DNA from: Sclerotiophoma versabilis
Taxonomy: Eukaryota; Ascomycota; Dothideomycetes; Pleosporales; Didymellaceae
Direction of reading: 5' to 3'
DNA: 64,000 nt
NCBI GenBank assembly: GCA_012274445.1
Contig: JAAROD010000049.1
Coordinates: 868,001 to 932,000, forward strand
Below the pieces are notes generated by a model. It saw only the letters and a list, made by a program, of their open reading frames with translations. It was not told the DNA's origin and did no database searches. The translations under genes were made by a program, and so were the position numbers. Shown one piece after another: positions 31,115 through 42,529 of the stretch; the stretch's first letter is position 1; each line of letters starts with the position of its first letter.

Positions 31115-34100
31115 ATGGCCGACTTCCTCACCGCTGTCTCCACCAAGAAGACTGTCTCCAAGCCAGTAATCGAGACGATCCAGGACCTGAGCATTCAACG
31201 CGAGGTGACGTTTGATTCACCGCAGACAGTACTTCAGGCGCTAAAGAACCAACCAAGTCATGAAACTTTGACCAGAATTCTGAGGTTCCTCAGCGGTACG
31301 GAAGTTAGCCTTGTCATCTCAGAACCGGTGTACGCAAGTATAGCACATGAGCTCGTTAGCAACACAATACCGAATTTCTGGCGAGTACTCAAACAGCATC
31401 CGAAAGATGCCCAAAGCCTTGCCTCCACGCTTCGTAATCCTACCGGAATCGGCCATCTGCTTACCAGACTGCGCTCGCTCATTGCAGGGAGTCAACAGAA
31501 GAAAGCAACAGGAACCACACAGGATGTGTCGCACTTCATCCAAGACACGTTGGATGTGCTCGACCGAGTCCTGAGCGGCGATGATGTGTCGTTCTGCGTC
31601 TGGAAAGAAATCCAAGACTTCGGCAAGAACGACATTCAGAAGAAGCTGATGTGGAAAGAATACCTCGCGCAGGTAGCTTCAGGCCGCGTATTGTCGATCA
31701 GAGCTGAAGCGGAAGATGTCTTGAAAGGCAAAGGAGTCGAAAGCTTGCCCTCAAGTGGTAACGGCTTCGCGGATTGGCTCGGTCGCAACATTGTCTACAT
31801 TTTGACTGCCGGCAACAATAGCGAGACGTATATCGCAGCTTTGACCGAACTTAGCTCTAAGGCACTGAGTTTGGGGTACACTGGTGAGATTAATCGTCTG
31901 AACGCCACGATATTTGCTGACCAACAATTAAGATCGCGTTGTGACTACCGTTCTCGACGTTTGTATCGAGCAGGACCGAGTGGACCGATTCGCAGATCTC
32001 ATGAGCAAGCTGAAGGCGTTCGAGCAACGAAAGTACTTCAATGCTGTGATTGTCTACATCACAAAGCAGGTTTTCCAGTCGGAGAGTGTTAGCAAGGAGG
32101 ATACACCAATCAGCCAATCACCCGTGATCTCGGGTGTAGCATGTCTGCTGAATAGTCTCATCAAGGACAACGAAATCTTGAAAGACCATCTCGTCTCTTC
32201 GCTTACGCGTTCTGCCATTCCATCTTTGGACGGGTCCTTTGCTACACGCCGTACTGTGGTTGCCGCCTTGGCTGAGGATCAAGGTTAGTATCAGAAGCCA
32301 AGTCTCTTAACCAGTCGCTGACACCATGGAGACAAGTTACATACACTGTTCGAGAACTGCGTCAAAACCTTTGGAGACTCCGTCTATGTCAAACACTCGC
32401 CCGTCTTACAGCAAGAAGGTCAGAATCTTCTTGTCACATTCCCAAGTTCAAGCTAAAATTCATCAGCTCTTGCGCAAACGCTGGCTCTATGCTGCGGCTA
32501 CGTACAGCGAACACAGCCTATGTTTGTGACTATGATGGCCAAGTCAACGTATCACGTCAACGGCATGTCAAATCGCATTGGTGCAGCGTCCCCCCGAGCC
32601 CGCTTCCTTGGGATTGCTGTTGGCACGGCAATGTCAAAAATGGTAGACAAGCCTGAGCTCCAGCTGAAGATCGAGCTTGAGGATAGTGAGGCATCTCAAG
32701 CGAAGTGGTATGAACATCTCACCAAGGTCGATGACAAGATTGGAAGTATCTCAGACCTTCAGAAGAAGCACACAACTGCAATCCCCTCGCTTCGGTCAAC
32801 TGCCAAACCCAAGCCAGTGACAAGAGTCTCAAAAAGCCCAGCAATCACAGAAATCCAAGGCCCCCGTGTGATCGAGGTGCTCTCTGAGTCCGAGGATGAG
32901 GATGCAGACCTGATGGCTTACAGCAAGCCAGACTCAGATCCGGAGGACGAAGATGAAGATCCTACAGCCATCAATCGCAACAAACCTACCGCGCCTGTAT
33001 ACATCAGAGACCTCGTTGCTGGTCTTCGGGACCAGGAGAACTACGATCGCCACGAGCTCGCTCTAGCCACCGCTGCGTCCTTGATACGACGCAAAGCCAA
33101 TTTCGGCACGGAAGTCGTGGATCACCTTGAAGAGCTTGCCAGCATTCTGACTGGCCTGCAGAATGGCTTGGAACTGGAATCATTCGCAGAGCAAAGACAA
33201 CAGGCACTGATTGCCGTACTTCTTACGAAACCAGCCCAAATGGCGCAGTGGTTTGCACGGTCGTTCTTTTCGGATGACTACAGTCTTGCACAGCGCATAG
33301 CTATGCTCACTACACTCGGCCTTGGAGCGCGCGAGCTCGCTGGCATGAAGGATGCGTCTACAGACAATCTCATCCCAGCAGCGCAACCGTTTCCCAGCAA
33401 ACAACTACCACCACATCTGCACAAGATGTACACAGAGGACAAAACTGCAAATCCAGTTTCCAAACTTACGAGCAGTATGGCACGCGCCATGCTCTCACCC
33501 CTCGCCTCGCAAGCAGCCGAAACCTTCAGCGGGCCCAACGTTCTCAAGGTGCGCACTTTTAGCTCGCGCATGCAAGTCGAAGCAGCGCGCAAGAAGCCCA
33601 TCCCCAATGCACTCTCGCAGATCGTTGCAGACAACTTTTTCTTCCCTCTAACAGGTCGCTGGTGGCTGCAAATTCGGTCGAGCAATGATTCTATATACGC
33701 ATCCACACAACTCCTTCCTCCTTTCTTGCAGACCTTGTCGCTACTGTTGAATGCATCAGGGCCGAACACACTTTCTCTACCGCAGATGACACGCGAGTAC
33801 TGGGATCTGCTGCTGTCTGTGCGCGGTCTCGCAAGCAACGATAAAGCGGTCTTGGGTGCGCTATTGTTTGGGTTCTTGATGCTGCTGGAGACGAATGAGA
33901 ACAAGGAGAGGCTGGCTACAGAGCATGGCAGGGAGTTAATGGAGACGCAAGCGTGGGTCAAGATGGTGTTTGAGGGACTGGGTGCGGGGAGCGAGGAAGA
34001 CGAGAGGATAAGGGTGCTGGCGGCTGGTGTTGTGATACGGTGTCAGGAAGTAGTAGAGAAGTATCAGCGGAGGATGGCGGGCGCCTTGATGGATTACTGA
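31115..34100 (+). CDS. TEL2: Telomere length regulation protein Tel2/TELO2
   Basis: Exons 31115-31883, 31933-32283, 32332-32418, 32467-34100; introns of 48-49 bases; 946 residues. With Tti1 and Tti2, Tel2 is the HSP90 co-chaperone that matures PIKK kinases (ATM, ATR, TOR). The conserved C-terminal domain is evident: VYIRDLVAGLRDQENYDRHE, LALATAASLIRRKANFGTEV, LLTKPAQMAQWFARSFFSDD and YSLAQRIAMLTTLGLGAREL. SNRIGAASPRARFLGIAVGT also matches the family. An acidic Ser-rich linker (EVLSESEDEDADLMA) lies before that domain, where yeast and human Tel2 carry CK2 sites. The second intron uses GAG/AC as acceptor (EDQ-DKLHTLFENC). N-terminal half is helical-repeat like and less conserved. Confidence 0.9.
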
Positions 34101-36337
34101 TAGATCATCATCAACATAAAGTCCTGAGACAAGATCGATGGATGTCACGGATGCTAGTTACGGACATTCCACGTAACACGTGTCACGCACACACAGCAGC
34201 AACATGCAAAATTCTGCGCAGGAACCAGTATACAACTGTCCTCATCTTTATCCAGTCTTCCACAGCACAGCATCGATCTCCTTCCTCAACGCCCTGCACG
34301 CGGCAGCAGCATCAATGAAAAAGCCTCGTAATACGAGAAAAGCCAGCAAAAATTGCGCCGGCGGCGTCCCCGAAGGAAAGCCGTACCCCAACCAGTCCGC
34401 GCTGTGCAATGCAGCTGATCAAGGTAGAGGAAGCAGATACATGAGCCTGCCCCTCCCAACAAGGTAAGTATGCTTTCTCAGAGGAGGGGCGACCGGAGGC
34501 GGGTTTATATATTGCTTTGCTGTGGTACGTGCGCCTAGTATCTGCGCACGGAGTGCTACGAGGCAGCAGTGTTCATGTGACCGAGCGCGGTTGTCTGGTG
34601 CAACCGAATTGTGGGTCAAGAAGTGGTCATTGCACCGCGGTCTTTTGCTTTGCGAGACGTGTGCAGCAGATGGTTCCACGTAACAGGTTTGTCGTCGTGA
34701 GAAACAGTTTATTGCCATGCTCTACTTTTCCACGAGTGGAGAAGTCGAAAAGCGAATGCAGTTAATTGCGCAGTCGAGTGCGCTCGTATTGCCGATCTAT
34801 ACTGCCGCATAGCCAGTGACTTGCGGTGAAGATGATCTGGTGCTTCGGGATGATGGAGCCAATATATTGGCTGCCATCGACGGTTTCTGCAAACCTACCG
34901 CTTCAGGAATCTTGAATGTGCCATATCCCAATATTGAATGCCGTATTGAGCTATATCTCGTTCTTTACAATGGGCCTCTGCCTGCGTTTAGTGCGTCCCA
35001 GGTCTGGATTCTGCCGGCCTGCAGTCTCCGCCGCGTGCGTCGACTTGAGGCGTCGCCCAGTGTGGGTGCTACTGATGCTAGAACCACGGTGACATCCTGG
35101 GCTATCAGCCCCACAGCATCGCCTATCTATACCCTGCAGCAGTCTTGTCGATTGTACGCCAACGACGAGCATTGCGTTCCAGCTGTTATGGATATCGCGT
35201 GCCCTGTCTGCCCAGACATTCCCACAGAGATAGACTGATATCACCGTTGGAACTCAAAGCAGTATCTCTGAAGCTGCGTCTCGGCTATATCTGACCCCCA
35301 CGTTGGCAGGTCACTAGATCACATCGTAGTTCATGGAAAGAGGGGGTGAGCGATGCAGGACTACTAAGATTTGATATATGTCATTGCCAGGCGCGGACGG
35401 AGTTTAGAATGCGAGAACACCGAGCGAACGGTATGGTACAGTCGCTTACGATCCACTCATGCATTAGCACAACAAGCCATGCAGAAAAGGGTGCATATCC
35501 TCCATTACGATCGAGCAGGCAGGCACTATTCAGACGGCGACGCCCTATCGTAAACATGCCCTTTCACAGATGAAGACCCCCACCGGGTAGGTGAGCATAC
35601 ACGGACCGGAGATCCAAGAAATGCAGGGCACGCTGTGGCAGAGGAACGATTATGTCCTCTGTTGACGCGCGGTTGGTTAGGCTACTCGCTGATTAGGTGT
35701 GAGTACTATTTTCTTTGCAAGACAGACAACACACGATGGTGGCAGAGTCTAAAAGGGGTGCGGTCTTGAGGATGGATGGAGGTAGTCGACAAGTTCACGC
35801 AACTGAACCCCACAGTTCGAGACGACCGGCTCATCGCTCTTATCAACCTCGCTAAGCCACGAGAGTCGAATGATGGGGATATGCTAGAACATGTATCAAG
35901 GAGATCGAGAACGGGTTGCTTTGAAGTGCCACCGATCCAGGACACATCAATACTGCGCCCACATATTCATAGGCATCGACCTCTGCCTATATACGATTAT
36001 CACACATGGCCGCGCTGCTCAAAGAATATTGGGACCCTTCCGATGTCTTCTTTCACAATGGCACTGTCGGCTTCGGCTCTGGCTTACCATAGAAGAGACA
36101 ATTGCGTACGAGTCTGCACAGTTCTAGACATCTGGAGGTCAAGGAGTATTGATGGTCCTCAAAATGAACTTTCACAGAGTTGGCTTTGCCTCAAGTTGAC
36201 AGACTGCAGTGAGCTAGAGAACCAAAAGAGAGAGATGCTGACGCCATCTGAGAGGTACGCAAGGAAGATAGCGCCAGGAGGACATTTCGTATCTCTTAGT
36301 GTGGTATCAAGACCCGTGTGGCACAACGCTTCTTGCT
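34101..36337. other. Long gene-poor interval
   Basis: 2.2 kb between TEL2 and the lyase gene. The longest frames (34816-35238, 35776-36690) show no domain; the latter runs into the antisense of the lyase gene. No transposon signature seen. Confidence 0.45.
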
Positions 36338-38282
36338 TCATAACAGGGACACCTTCTCTTTCTTCTTGGGAGACACTTGCCAGCCGAAGCTCTATTTACG
36401 TCAGTGAATTCATGTTAAGGCAGAGCAAGGCACATACCGGTTTCTCCACCTTCCCACTCTGGATAATCACGTTCACGATGACCGGCACCTTTGCCTTGAA
36501 TCCTTCCACTGTAGCCTTCTCCAGCTCCTCTGGTGACCGCACGAAATATCCTATCCCACCGCACGCTTCCGCAAACTTTTCATACCTAGTCTCAAATCCA
36601 AGCGCCCAGCTCCTCAGACCGAGCTCGCCTCTCATCGTCTTCTCTTTCTTCGTGATAAAGTCCTCGACAGAGTCCGAATCACCAAAGTAGATACCACTAT
36701 TGTTAATCACAAAAACCAGCACATCCATACCTAACCTCGCCATGGTCTCAATTTCCATACCCGAAAATCCGAACGCGGAATCGCCTTCAATCGCAACGAT
36801 CTTCTTGCGGGGCGCTGGACCAGATGAGGCTTGCGCATTGGGCGCATTGTATGCCTCCCAGGCTGCTATCGCATAAGGGAGACCGACACCCATCGTCGCA
36901 AAGGTGCCGGCATCAAGACGCAGACGGGGGTGTTCCAGGGGAAAGATCGAGCGACTTATGTCCATTGTGTTGGCACCTTCAGCGACGTAGCAGATGCCAC
37001 CGGATGAGGGTGGTGATAGGGTGTGTAGAGCTGTTTTGATGATATGGAAGGTGTGAGCGTAGGTCAGCGGTGTGGAAGGATCTTGTGCTACTCGGGAGGA
37101 GATACGCTCATTTTTGTGTTTTGCTTGTATGAGCTTCTGGATATACTCAGTGTGTGATTCATAGGACCAGCCTCGGAGAGATTGTGATAGTTGTCCAACG
37201 ACGACGCCGATATCTCCCAGCAATGATATTTCTGAATCGGCTGCGTTTCGACCCATCTCTTCTGGTGATATATCGACTTGGATGAATTTTGCCCCCGAAC
37301 TCCACTTCGGTGCTTCACCATAGTGCATGATCCAGTTCAGTCTCGCACCCAGTATCAATACGACATCAGCCATCTTCATCGCAGCACTACGGGCCGAAGA
37401 CACGTTTTGCGGATGCGAATCTGCGACAACGCCCTTTCCCATAGGAGAAGAAAGGAAAGGTATGTGAGTCTGATCGACGAAGGCACGTATTGTGTGTTCG
37501 CTGCGAGCATATGCGGCACCTTTCCCAATCACGATTAGAGGAGCTTGCGCGGTCTTGATCAGCCTGACAACCTTCGACAGTCTTTCCTCTTCTGTGCCTC
37601 CTGTAGGTGAGCCTAGGACTTTGGCGACGTTCGGTACACCCTGGTGGTCCTCTGCACTTAGCGGGTCGTTAATGATATCGGCAGGCAGATCGATAAAACT
37701 TGGGCCAGGTCGACCGTAGAAGGAGGTCCGGTAGGCGTTGGCTATCATTGATGGCAGCACACCGATGCTCAACGGTCTCAAAGCAATCTTAGTGTTCGGT
37801 GCGAGTGCCGCGATGGAGTCCATTTCTTGGAAGCCTCCCTTCGTAACAAGATGTGTTTCGATCGACCCGCCGAGCAGGAGCAAGGGGAAGTTGTTCGCGC
37901 CTGCGTTGCCAACCTGACTAATGGTCACTCAAAGCCGACCGTCATCTGCGCAAGACCAAAAATCATCGTTTGACTCCGGATATAGAGGATAAATAACCAG
38001 AAGTGGTATGCTTACGCCCGCAATAGCATGCAAGACCCCGGGGCCGCCGACGACCAGACAGACACCAGGCCTTCCTGTCAAGTACCCATAAGCTGTTGCC
38101 GCATAGCTAGCAGCTTGCTCATTTCGAAACCCGATGAAGCGTATGCCAATGGTGATGGCTTGTTCTGCAATCTCTGATACAGGCACGCCAACGATACCAA
38201 AGATGACGCGGACACCTAGGGCCTTGAGGGTTTGTGCGATAATACTGGCGCCTGTTACTGTAGGCTGACTTCCAGAAGACAT
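36338..38282 (-). CDS. 2-hydroxyacyl-CoA lyase / oxalyl-CoA decarboxylase-like ThDP enzyme
   Basis: Exons 38282-38016, 37913-36438, 36391-36338; introns of 102 and 46 bases; 598 residues. Thiamine-diphosphate enzyme of the acetolactate synthase fold; peroxisomal 2-hydroxyacyl-CoA lyase cleaves 2-hydroxy- and 3-methyl-branched fatty acyl-CoA to formyl-CoA and an aldehyde. The catalytic Glu is in IGFRNEQAASYAATAYGYLT; GPGVLHAIAGVGNAGANNFP and LLLGGSIE follow. The ThDP-Mg motif starts GDSAFGFSGMEIETMARLGM and ends VINNSGIYFG. The last 18-codon exon gives KPSFGWQVSPKKKEKVSLL; SLL is only a weak variant of the peroxisomal tripeptide. The continuous frame ending at 36396 would give NMNSLT instead, but GTATGT plus CACTGAC and AATAG favours splicing. 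An ATG 43 codons upstream (38411) is possible. Confidence 0.87.
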
Positions 38283-38737
38283 GATCAGATATTTGACGTC
38301 GAAAAGGCACACGTTCTGTTGTGTATATTTTATTTCAATAACTGTGCTGTAGGTTCTAGCGTAATTAGTCAGAAGAGGAGTGAAGCGGAGGTGCCGAGGT
38401 TGAGATGTCATGAGCTTCGAGCGTCCGTTTAGACAGCATAATAGATGTCGAGCTCAACCACGGTAAAAGGTAAAACTTCTGACAACTGCGCCATCCGAAT
38501 ATTTATATACAGCATCCTTCTCAACCAATACTGTGTCGAGTGCATATCACTCGGGACACGACGACGGTTAGCATCGTAGGAGGAGAAACATTGTCTTCCA
38601 TACAAAAGTCCGACCTTGTTTCACTATCGTGAGTAGCCAAGAGGAAAGGGAAAGACGTGAGGCAACACTTTCGCCGAACGTTACACCAAAACAAATTCCT
38701 GTGCCTGTATCTTTCCTGCTTCCATGTAATCGACCAG
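38283..38737. other. Intergenic
   Basis: 455 bases between the lyase start and the stop of the HET-domain gene, both leftward. Promoter of the lyase; no gene seen. Confidence 0.4.
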
Positions 38738-40376
38738 CTATCTGCTCATCAACTCGTCAACATACGCTTGGCCCATGAAGAGATAACACCCGCCACATAG
38801 CCGAAGGATGCATGGCGCATCTCCGCCAAAGAGCACGACGACAATATCTCCTTCGCTTATACAAGCGGGTTCAATTCCAAGACTTCCATTTGCTGTGTTG
38901 GGGAATCTCCGCTCGGAGCAAACTATCTCTGCTTCGTAATAGGAATTCAGCTTCTTCCATCGGTCCAAGAAGTTTGTTCCACTTATAGACCGTGTATCAA
39001 GAACAGAAAACTCGCATAGAAACTCTCTTGTCGTTCAATATTTGCGGTGGCAAAAAATCTCATCGAGCTGTCACATCCAGCAGCCAAGGTCTGAACAAAA
39101 GAACATGCTAAGTGTGCAAGTGCGTGGCCATTAGTCAATTGATGACCTAGGAGTACCTCCACAATATCCAAGAACGGGGTTTCTACGAGATTCTGCAAAT
39201 TATCCATGTGCATTTCGACATGAACAGTGGTAACTGTGCTATAGACCATCCCTTTCGACCGAAGATACTGCGAGTTCGGATCAGAGGCATCTGCCAATTC
39301 CACTATTTTTTCCCGGTATGCGCTCAACGACGAGTCATTATGTGGTAAAGGTCTCCATCCGCCAAGTTTGTTATACCATTGAGGGACCCAAGATGTAAAG
39401 ATACCGTCGCTGCGATACTCGGAGCCGTGATCGACAGATGCGAACACGGTGAGGTCTGAATAAATTAATGCAACGGCTACCTTGGCGTAAAACCCACTAA
39501 CATCCTTATTATAGTCTACGCACAGTGCTTTAGCTTCTCTTACTGGCTCAACGAGGGTAGTTATTCCGTAAACTTTGTCTCGAGGATCTGTTGCTTCAAA
39601 GGAGCGGCAATCTTCCATTGAACTGAGGAGGTCTTGTCTCAGTTGTCGGAGTTACATGACATATGAATGTTTGTGTTCAATACCTGCATGAAATACATCG
39701 TCGTCAAACTCCAGGGCTCATACAGGCTGAGTTTCAGAAGCCATTTTGCTATCTGACCAACATCTGCCCACGACAGTTCAAGCTCTCCCCAAAGAATGAT
39801 TGTATCCCGAGCCAAGACAATCTCCTGGACACACCAAACCAGGGAGAACCAGGGCCTAGCATACCAATGCGTCAAAACTTCCTGTGTTGCTTTGCCGGTA
39901 TATTCGCTCGGCACGTGCAATGCACGGTACTCCTTTGAGCTGATCTCATCAAATCCACCTTCTTCTTCAGGTCTTCTGAAGTGATTGGTGATATGCTTCA
40001 TAGACCTGGGATCTGCCTCAGACTGTGCCAAGTCAGAATTCCCCAGCCAAACGACGACTATGTCTGCAACGGAATAGATCCTGCCCATAAGAGGAATTTG
40101 GCAGCTTTTCTCGGAAGGGCTACTTTGGTCGATGCAGATTATGGCAGCCCATGTGAAACGCGACTTCTGTGGGAGGCGTAACCTCGTCAAGTCATCAGAT
40201 AGATCTAGTGTTACTGGTACGAGGTGCCTATTACGAACAATGTTGGCTCTTATCGTTTCATCGCCCCATACATACGAAAGAGCCTCGTACACTTTATTTG
40301 CCTCTAATTTACTTACAAGCTCTGCGTAGAGCACGATATCAATGTTTAAGTTTTCATCGAAGCAAGTACTTCTCAA
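38738..40376 (-). CDS. HET-domain (heterokaryon incompatibility) protein, start codon not found
   Basis: Exons 40376-39697, 39637-38991, 38931-38738, about 506 residues from the first open codon. HET motifs are clear: YEALSYVWGDE, AAIICIDQSSPSEKSCQIPL, MGRIYSVADIVVVWLGNSD, HWYARPWFSLVWCVQEIVLA. After the first intron comes TTIQDLLSSMEDCRSFEATD and PRDKVYGITTLVE. The final exon reads AEIVCSERRFPNTANGSLGI and GDIVVVLFGG, the usual closing block. Such proteins trigger cell death on non-self fusion or act in related recognition. Odd point: the frame opens after a stop at about 40391, inside the 3' end of the acyltransferase gene, and contains no ATG before the HET core. Either an upstream exon is hidden or the gene has lost its start and is decaying. 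Introns of 59 bases each keep frame. Confidence 0.68.
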
Positions 40377-41760
40377 ACAACCGCTTCGCGGTTACAACTG
40401 ACCTCTTATCCAAAACCTCAACTAGGAGCTCTGAGGTCCACAGCATAACGAACACTACAGGGATCTTCGAAGAGGGACCTGCAAGCATTTGCCAGTTTGA
40501 GGGGAAAAGGAACAAAAACAGTCTATAGATCCTGCGTAATAATGTCCGAGCAACAAGTATGTGTACGAGATATAGTGTATATGAGATTTTCCCCAAGTAC
40601 TGCCCCAAGCGCGACTCGAAAGGGCGGCGTAGAACTGGCTCAACACCCAATGCTGCTACACACAACGTGGCCCCAAGGCTGTGGACATTCGATTGGATAT
40701 TGTTGAATGTCTTCCATCTAGGCAGAGAAAGGGGTTTTATAATACCATATAAGACCCCGTACTCGTCCTCGACGTCCGGAGCAGGCAAGCACAGAAGGTA
40801 CAGACCCAGCGCCCATAGTAGCAGTATTGCTAAGCGACTGCGTAGCCTCGCTCCCCTGCTCTTACTAGCTCTATCGCGGCTTGCAAAACTGGATCTTCCA
40901 TTGTTCAAAAGAGGTAGAAGTCTCGAACCCTCGTGCAGCTCTGCGATCAACAAGCCGGCGACGAATGTCCAAAGCTCCCACGCTCCTTCAAATAGCAGTA
41001 CCAATGCTATAGCGACCAGTATCCAGAAGCGCGGCTTATGCCGCACACGTGCAAGACCGAGAAAGCAAAGGTAGATGAGAAGCGAACCTCGGAATTCAGC
41101 GGGAATAGTCCAGAGTGCCGGATTCAGGCCGACGACCGGAGGGGCACAAAACCCGTGGTTGAGCGACTTCAAAATGGTGGCCAGGTACAGGTACAGGTAA
41201 CGCAAATGTTTCAGGATGGGGGCGTGGACCGGATTGCCATCGGAATCGTGAATTAGGGCCTCAAGCTCTACGTCTTTCCACCAATTCCAATCGTAGGCAC
41301 CAAGATAGAGGAGGACCTGAGAAATGAGCGCTATTGCCAAGACTGGAAGAAAGAGGCGGATCCCACGACGGAACGTTGTACTGGAGAGAGCGTTGAAAAA
41401 GGCAGCGGTGTCTTCCGGGCTGTCCCGCAGCCGTCGGACAAATTGGATCGAGAGGCAGTAGCCGGAGACGACAAAAAACAAAGCGACCATCGCCTTCATA
41501 CCAAAGATGATACGAAAGGGTGGTAGCTGGAGGATAGAGGTATTGACATCCACTGGTTGGGCATGAAAGCCCTTGAAGCGAAAGCCTATCTCTGTAAAGA
41601 GGATATGATCCAATGCAACAGTAAGTGCGGCGAACCCGCGAACGCCGTCGAGCCAAGCTGTGCTTGAGAGATCAAGCTCATGACTTTTACTATTCGATCG
41701 AAATAAGATACCGGGGAAGGCTGGAGTAGGGATATAGGCGGGCAGTTTGCGACGAAACAT
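40354..41760 (-). CDS. Membrane acyltransferase 3 family protein (OafA/NodX-type O-acyltransferase)
   Basis: Intronless, 468 residues from the ATG at 41760. The family transfers acetyl or other acyl groups from the cytosolic side to sugars or other acceptors. The hallmark STAWLDGVRGFAALTVALDH begins the first helix with the conserved Arg and His. MVALFFVVSGYCLSIQFVRR is the FFxxSGF/Y motif; RRGIRLFLPVLAIALISQVL follows. NPALWTIPAEFRGSLLIYLC carries the LWTIPxExxxS signature. About ten hydrophobic segments are seen, the last near YLGKISYTLYLVHILVARTL. The C-terminus EKYLLR stops at 40354, overlapping the opened HET frame by 23 bases. Close to a chitin-synthase-like gene and a sugar-nucleotide dehydrogenase, so a role in acylating their polymer is plausible but unproven; many fungal members act elsewhere. 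Confidence 0.85.
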   Translation of the reverse strand: MFRRKLPAYIPTPAFPGILFRSNSKSHELDLSSTAWLDGVRGFAALTVALDHILFTEIGFRFKGFHAQPVDVNTSILQLPPFRIIFGMKAMVALFFVVSGYCLSIQFVRRLRDSPEDTAAFFNALSSTTFRRGIRLFLPVLAIALISQVLLYLGAYDWNWWKDVELEALIHDSDGNPVHAPILKHLRYLYLYLATILKSLNHGFCAPPVVGLNPALWTIPAEFRGSLLIYLCFLGLARVRHKPRFWILVAIALVLLFEGAWELWTFVAGLLIAELHEGSRLLPLLNNGRSSFASRDRASKSRGARLRSRLAILLLWALGLYLLCLPAPDVEDEYGVLYGIIKPLSLPRWKTFNNIQSNVHSLGATLCVAALGVEPVLRRPFESRLGQYLGKISYTLYLVHILVARTLLRRIYRLFLFLFPSNWQMLAGPSSKIPVVFVMLWTSELLVEVLDKRSVVTAKRLFEKYLLR

Positions 41761-42529
41761 TTTATCGTTTGTATAACGCTTAGGTTTAGAGAGCAGAAGG
41801 GATATATTGAGAGATGTTCTACAGGCCAACGGTCCGGTTTCGCATATTAAGATCTACAGCCGCGTGTTCCCAATAATGGAGGCCGATAAAGGCGCCGTTG
41901 CGTGTAATACGATGAGGGGTATCAACGTGTTTAGGTCCGAAAGCCTAAATTCACATTAAAAGCTGAGACATCCGTTCGTGGTACGGTAACCGGCCCAATT
42001 ATCCAAGGTTTCTTGAAATTATGTAGCTACTTAGGGCGACAGACCTACTACAGTGTCCAGCAGGATTGTTGTAGGTGAAGAAGGTCAATAGGGGTGCTTG
42101 GCAGTACTTTCTTCGGGTAAACTGAGCTGGACTCTATCGTTTTTTACGTAGGAATCTCAGCATTTTGTGGGTGTGGCTGATTGGCCTAGCCCATTTGGTG
42201 GTGATTGACCGTGCGGTCGAGACTGCTATATAACATATTTATCTCAGTAATACAAGCTTTTGCAACCTCTCAGTCACAACTTTATATTGTTCAATATGCT
42301 TAATGCACTCTTGAAATTTGGTGCCAATCAATCATTAGGAACCTCTGTTTCGTCTGGGAGAACACGGTGGCGACCTCGTTCAGGGCAACTATTAATCACC
42401 GCGAGTGATAAAGAGTAAAGCAGTACACTACTGCTGCAGCTCAGTCTAGGTATGTTTAACATGTGCCTCTACATGTGGATATCTTGAAGCTATCTAAGCA
42501 CGAAAGGCTGACTTTCTGCAAATTATTTC
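41761..42529. other. Intergenic, AT-richer
   Basis: 769 bases upstream of the acyltransferase and downstream of the GT2 gene. No gene. Base composition is visibly richer in A and T than in the housekeeping parts of the window. Confidence 0.4.

Noticed and set aside
35776..36690. 304-codon plus-strand frame
   Set aside because: Its right third is antisense to the lyase gene and the rest has no domain or bias.
38983..39020. Apparent frameshift near the end of the HET-domain gene
   Set aside because: A 59-base intron (38990-38932, ending TTACGAAG) restores frame into AEIVCSERRF, so no frameshift is needed.
41761..41829. Upstream extension of the acyltransferase frame to 41829
   Set aside because: The extension begins with TTG and is not hydrophobic or conserved-looking; the ATG at 41760 is sufficient.
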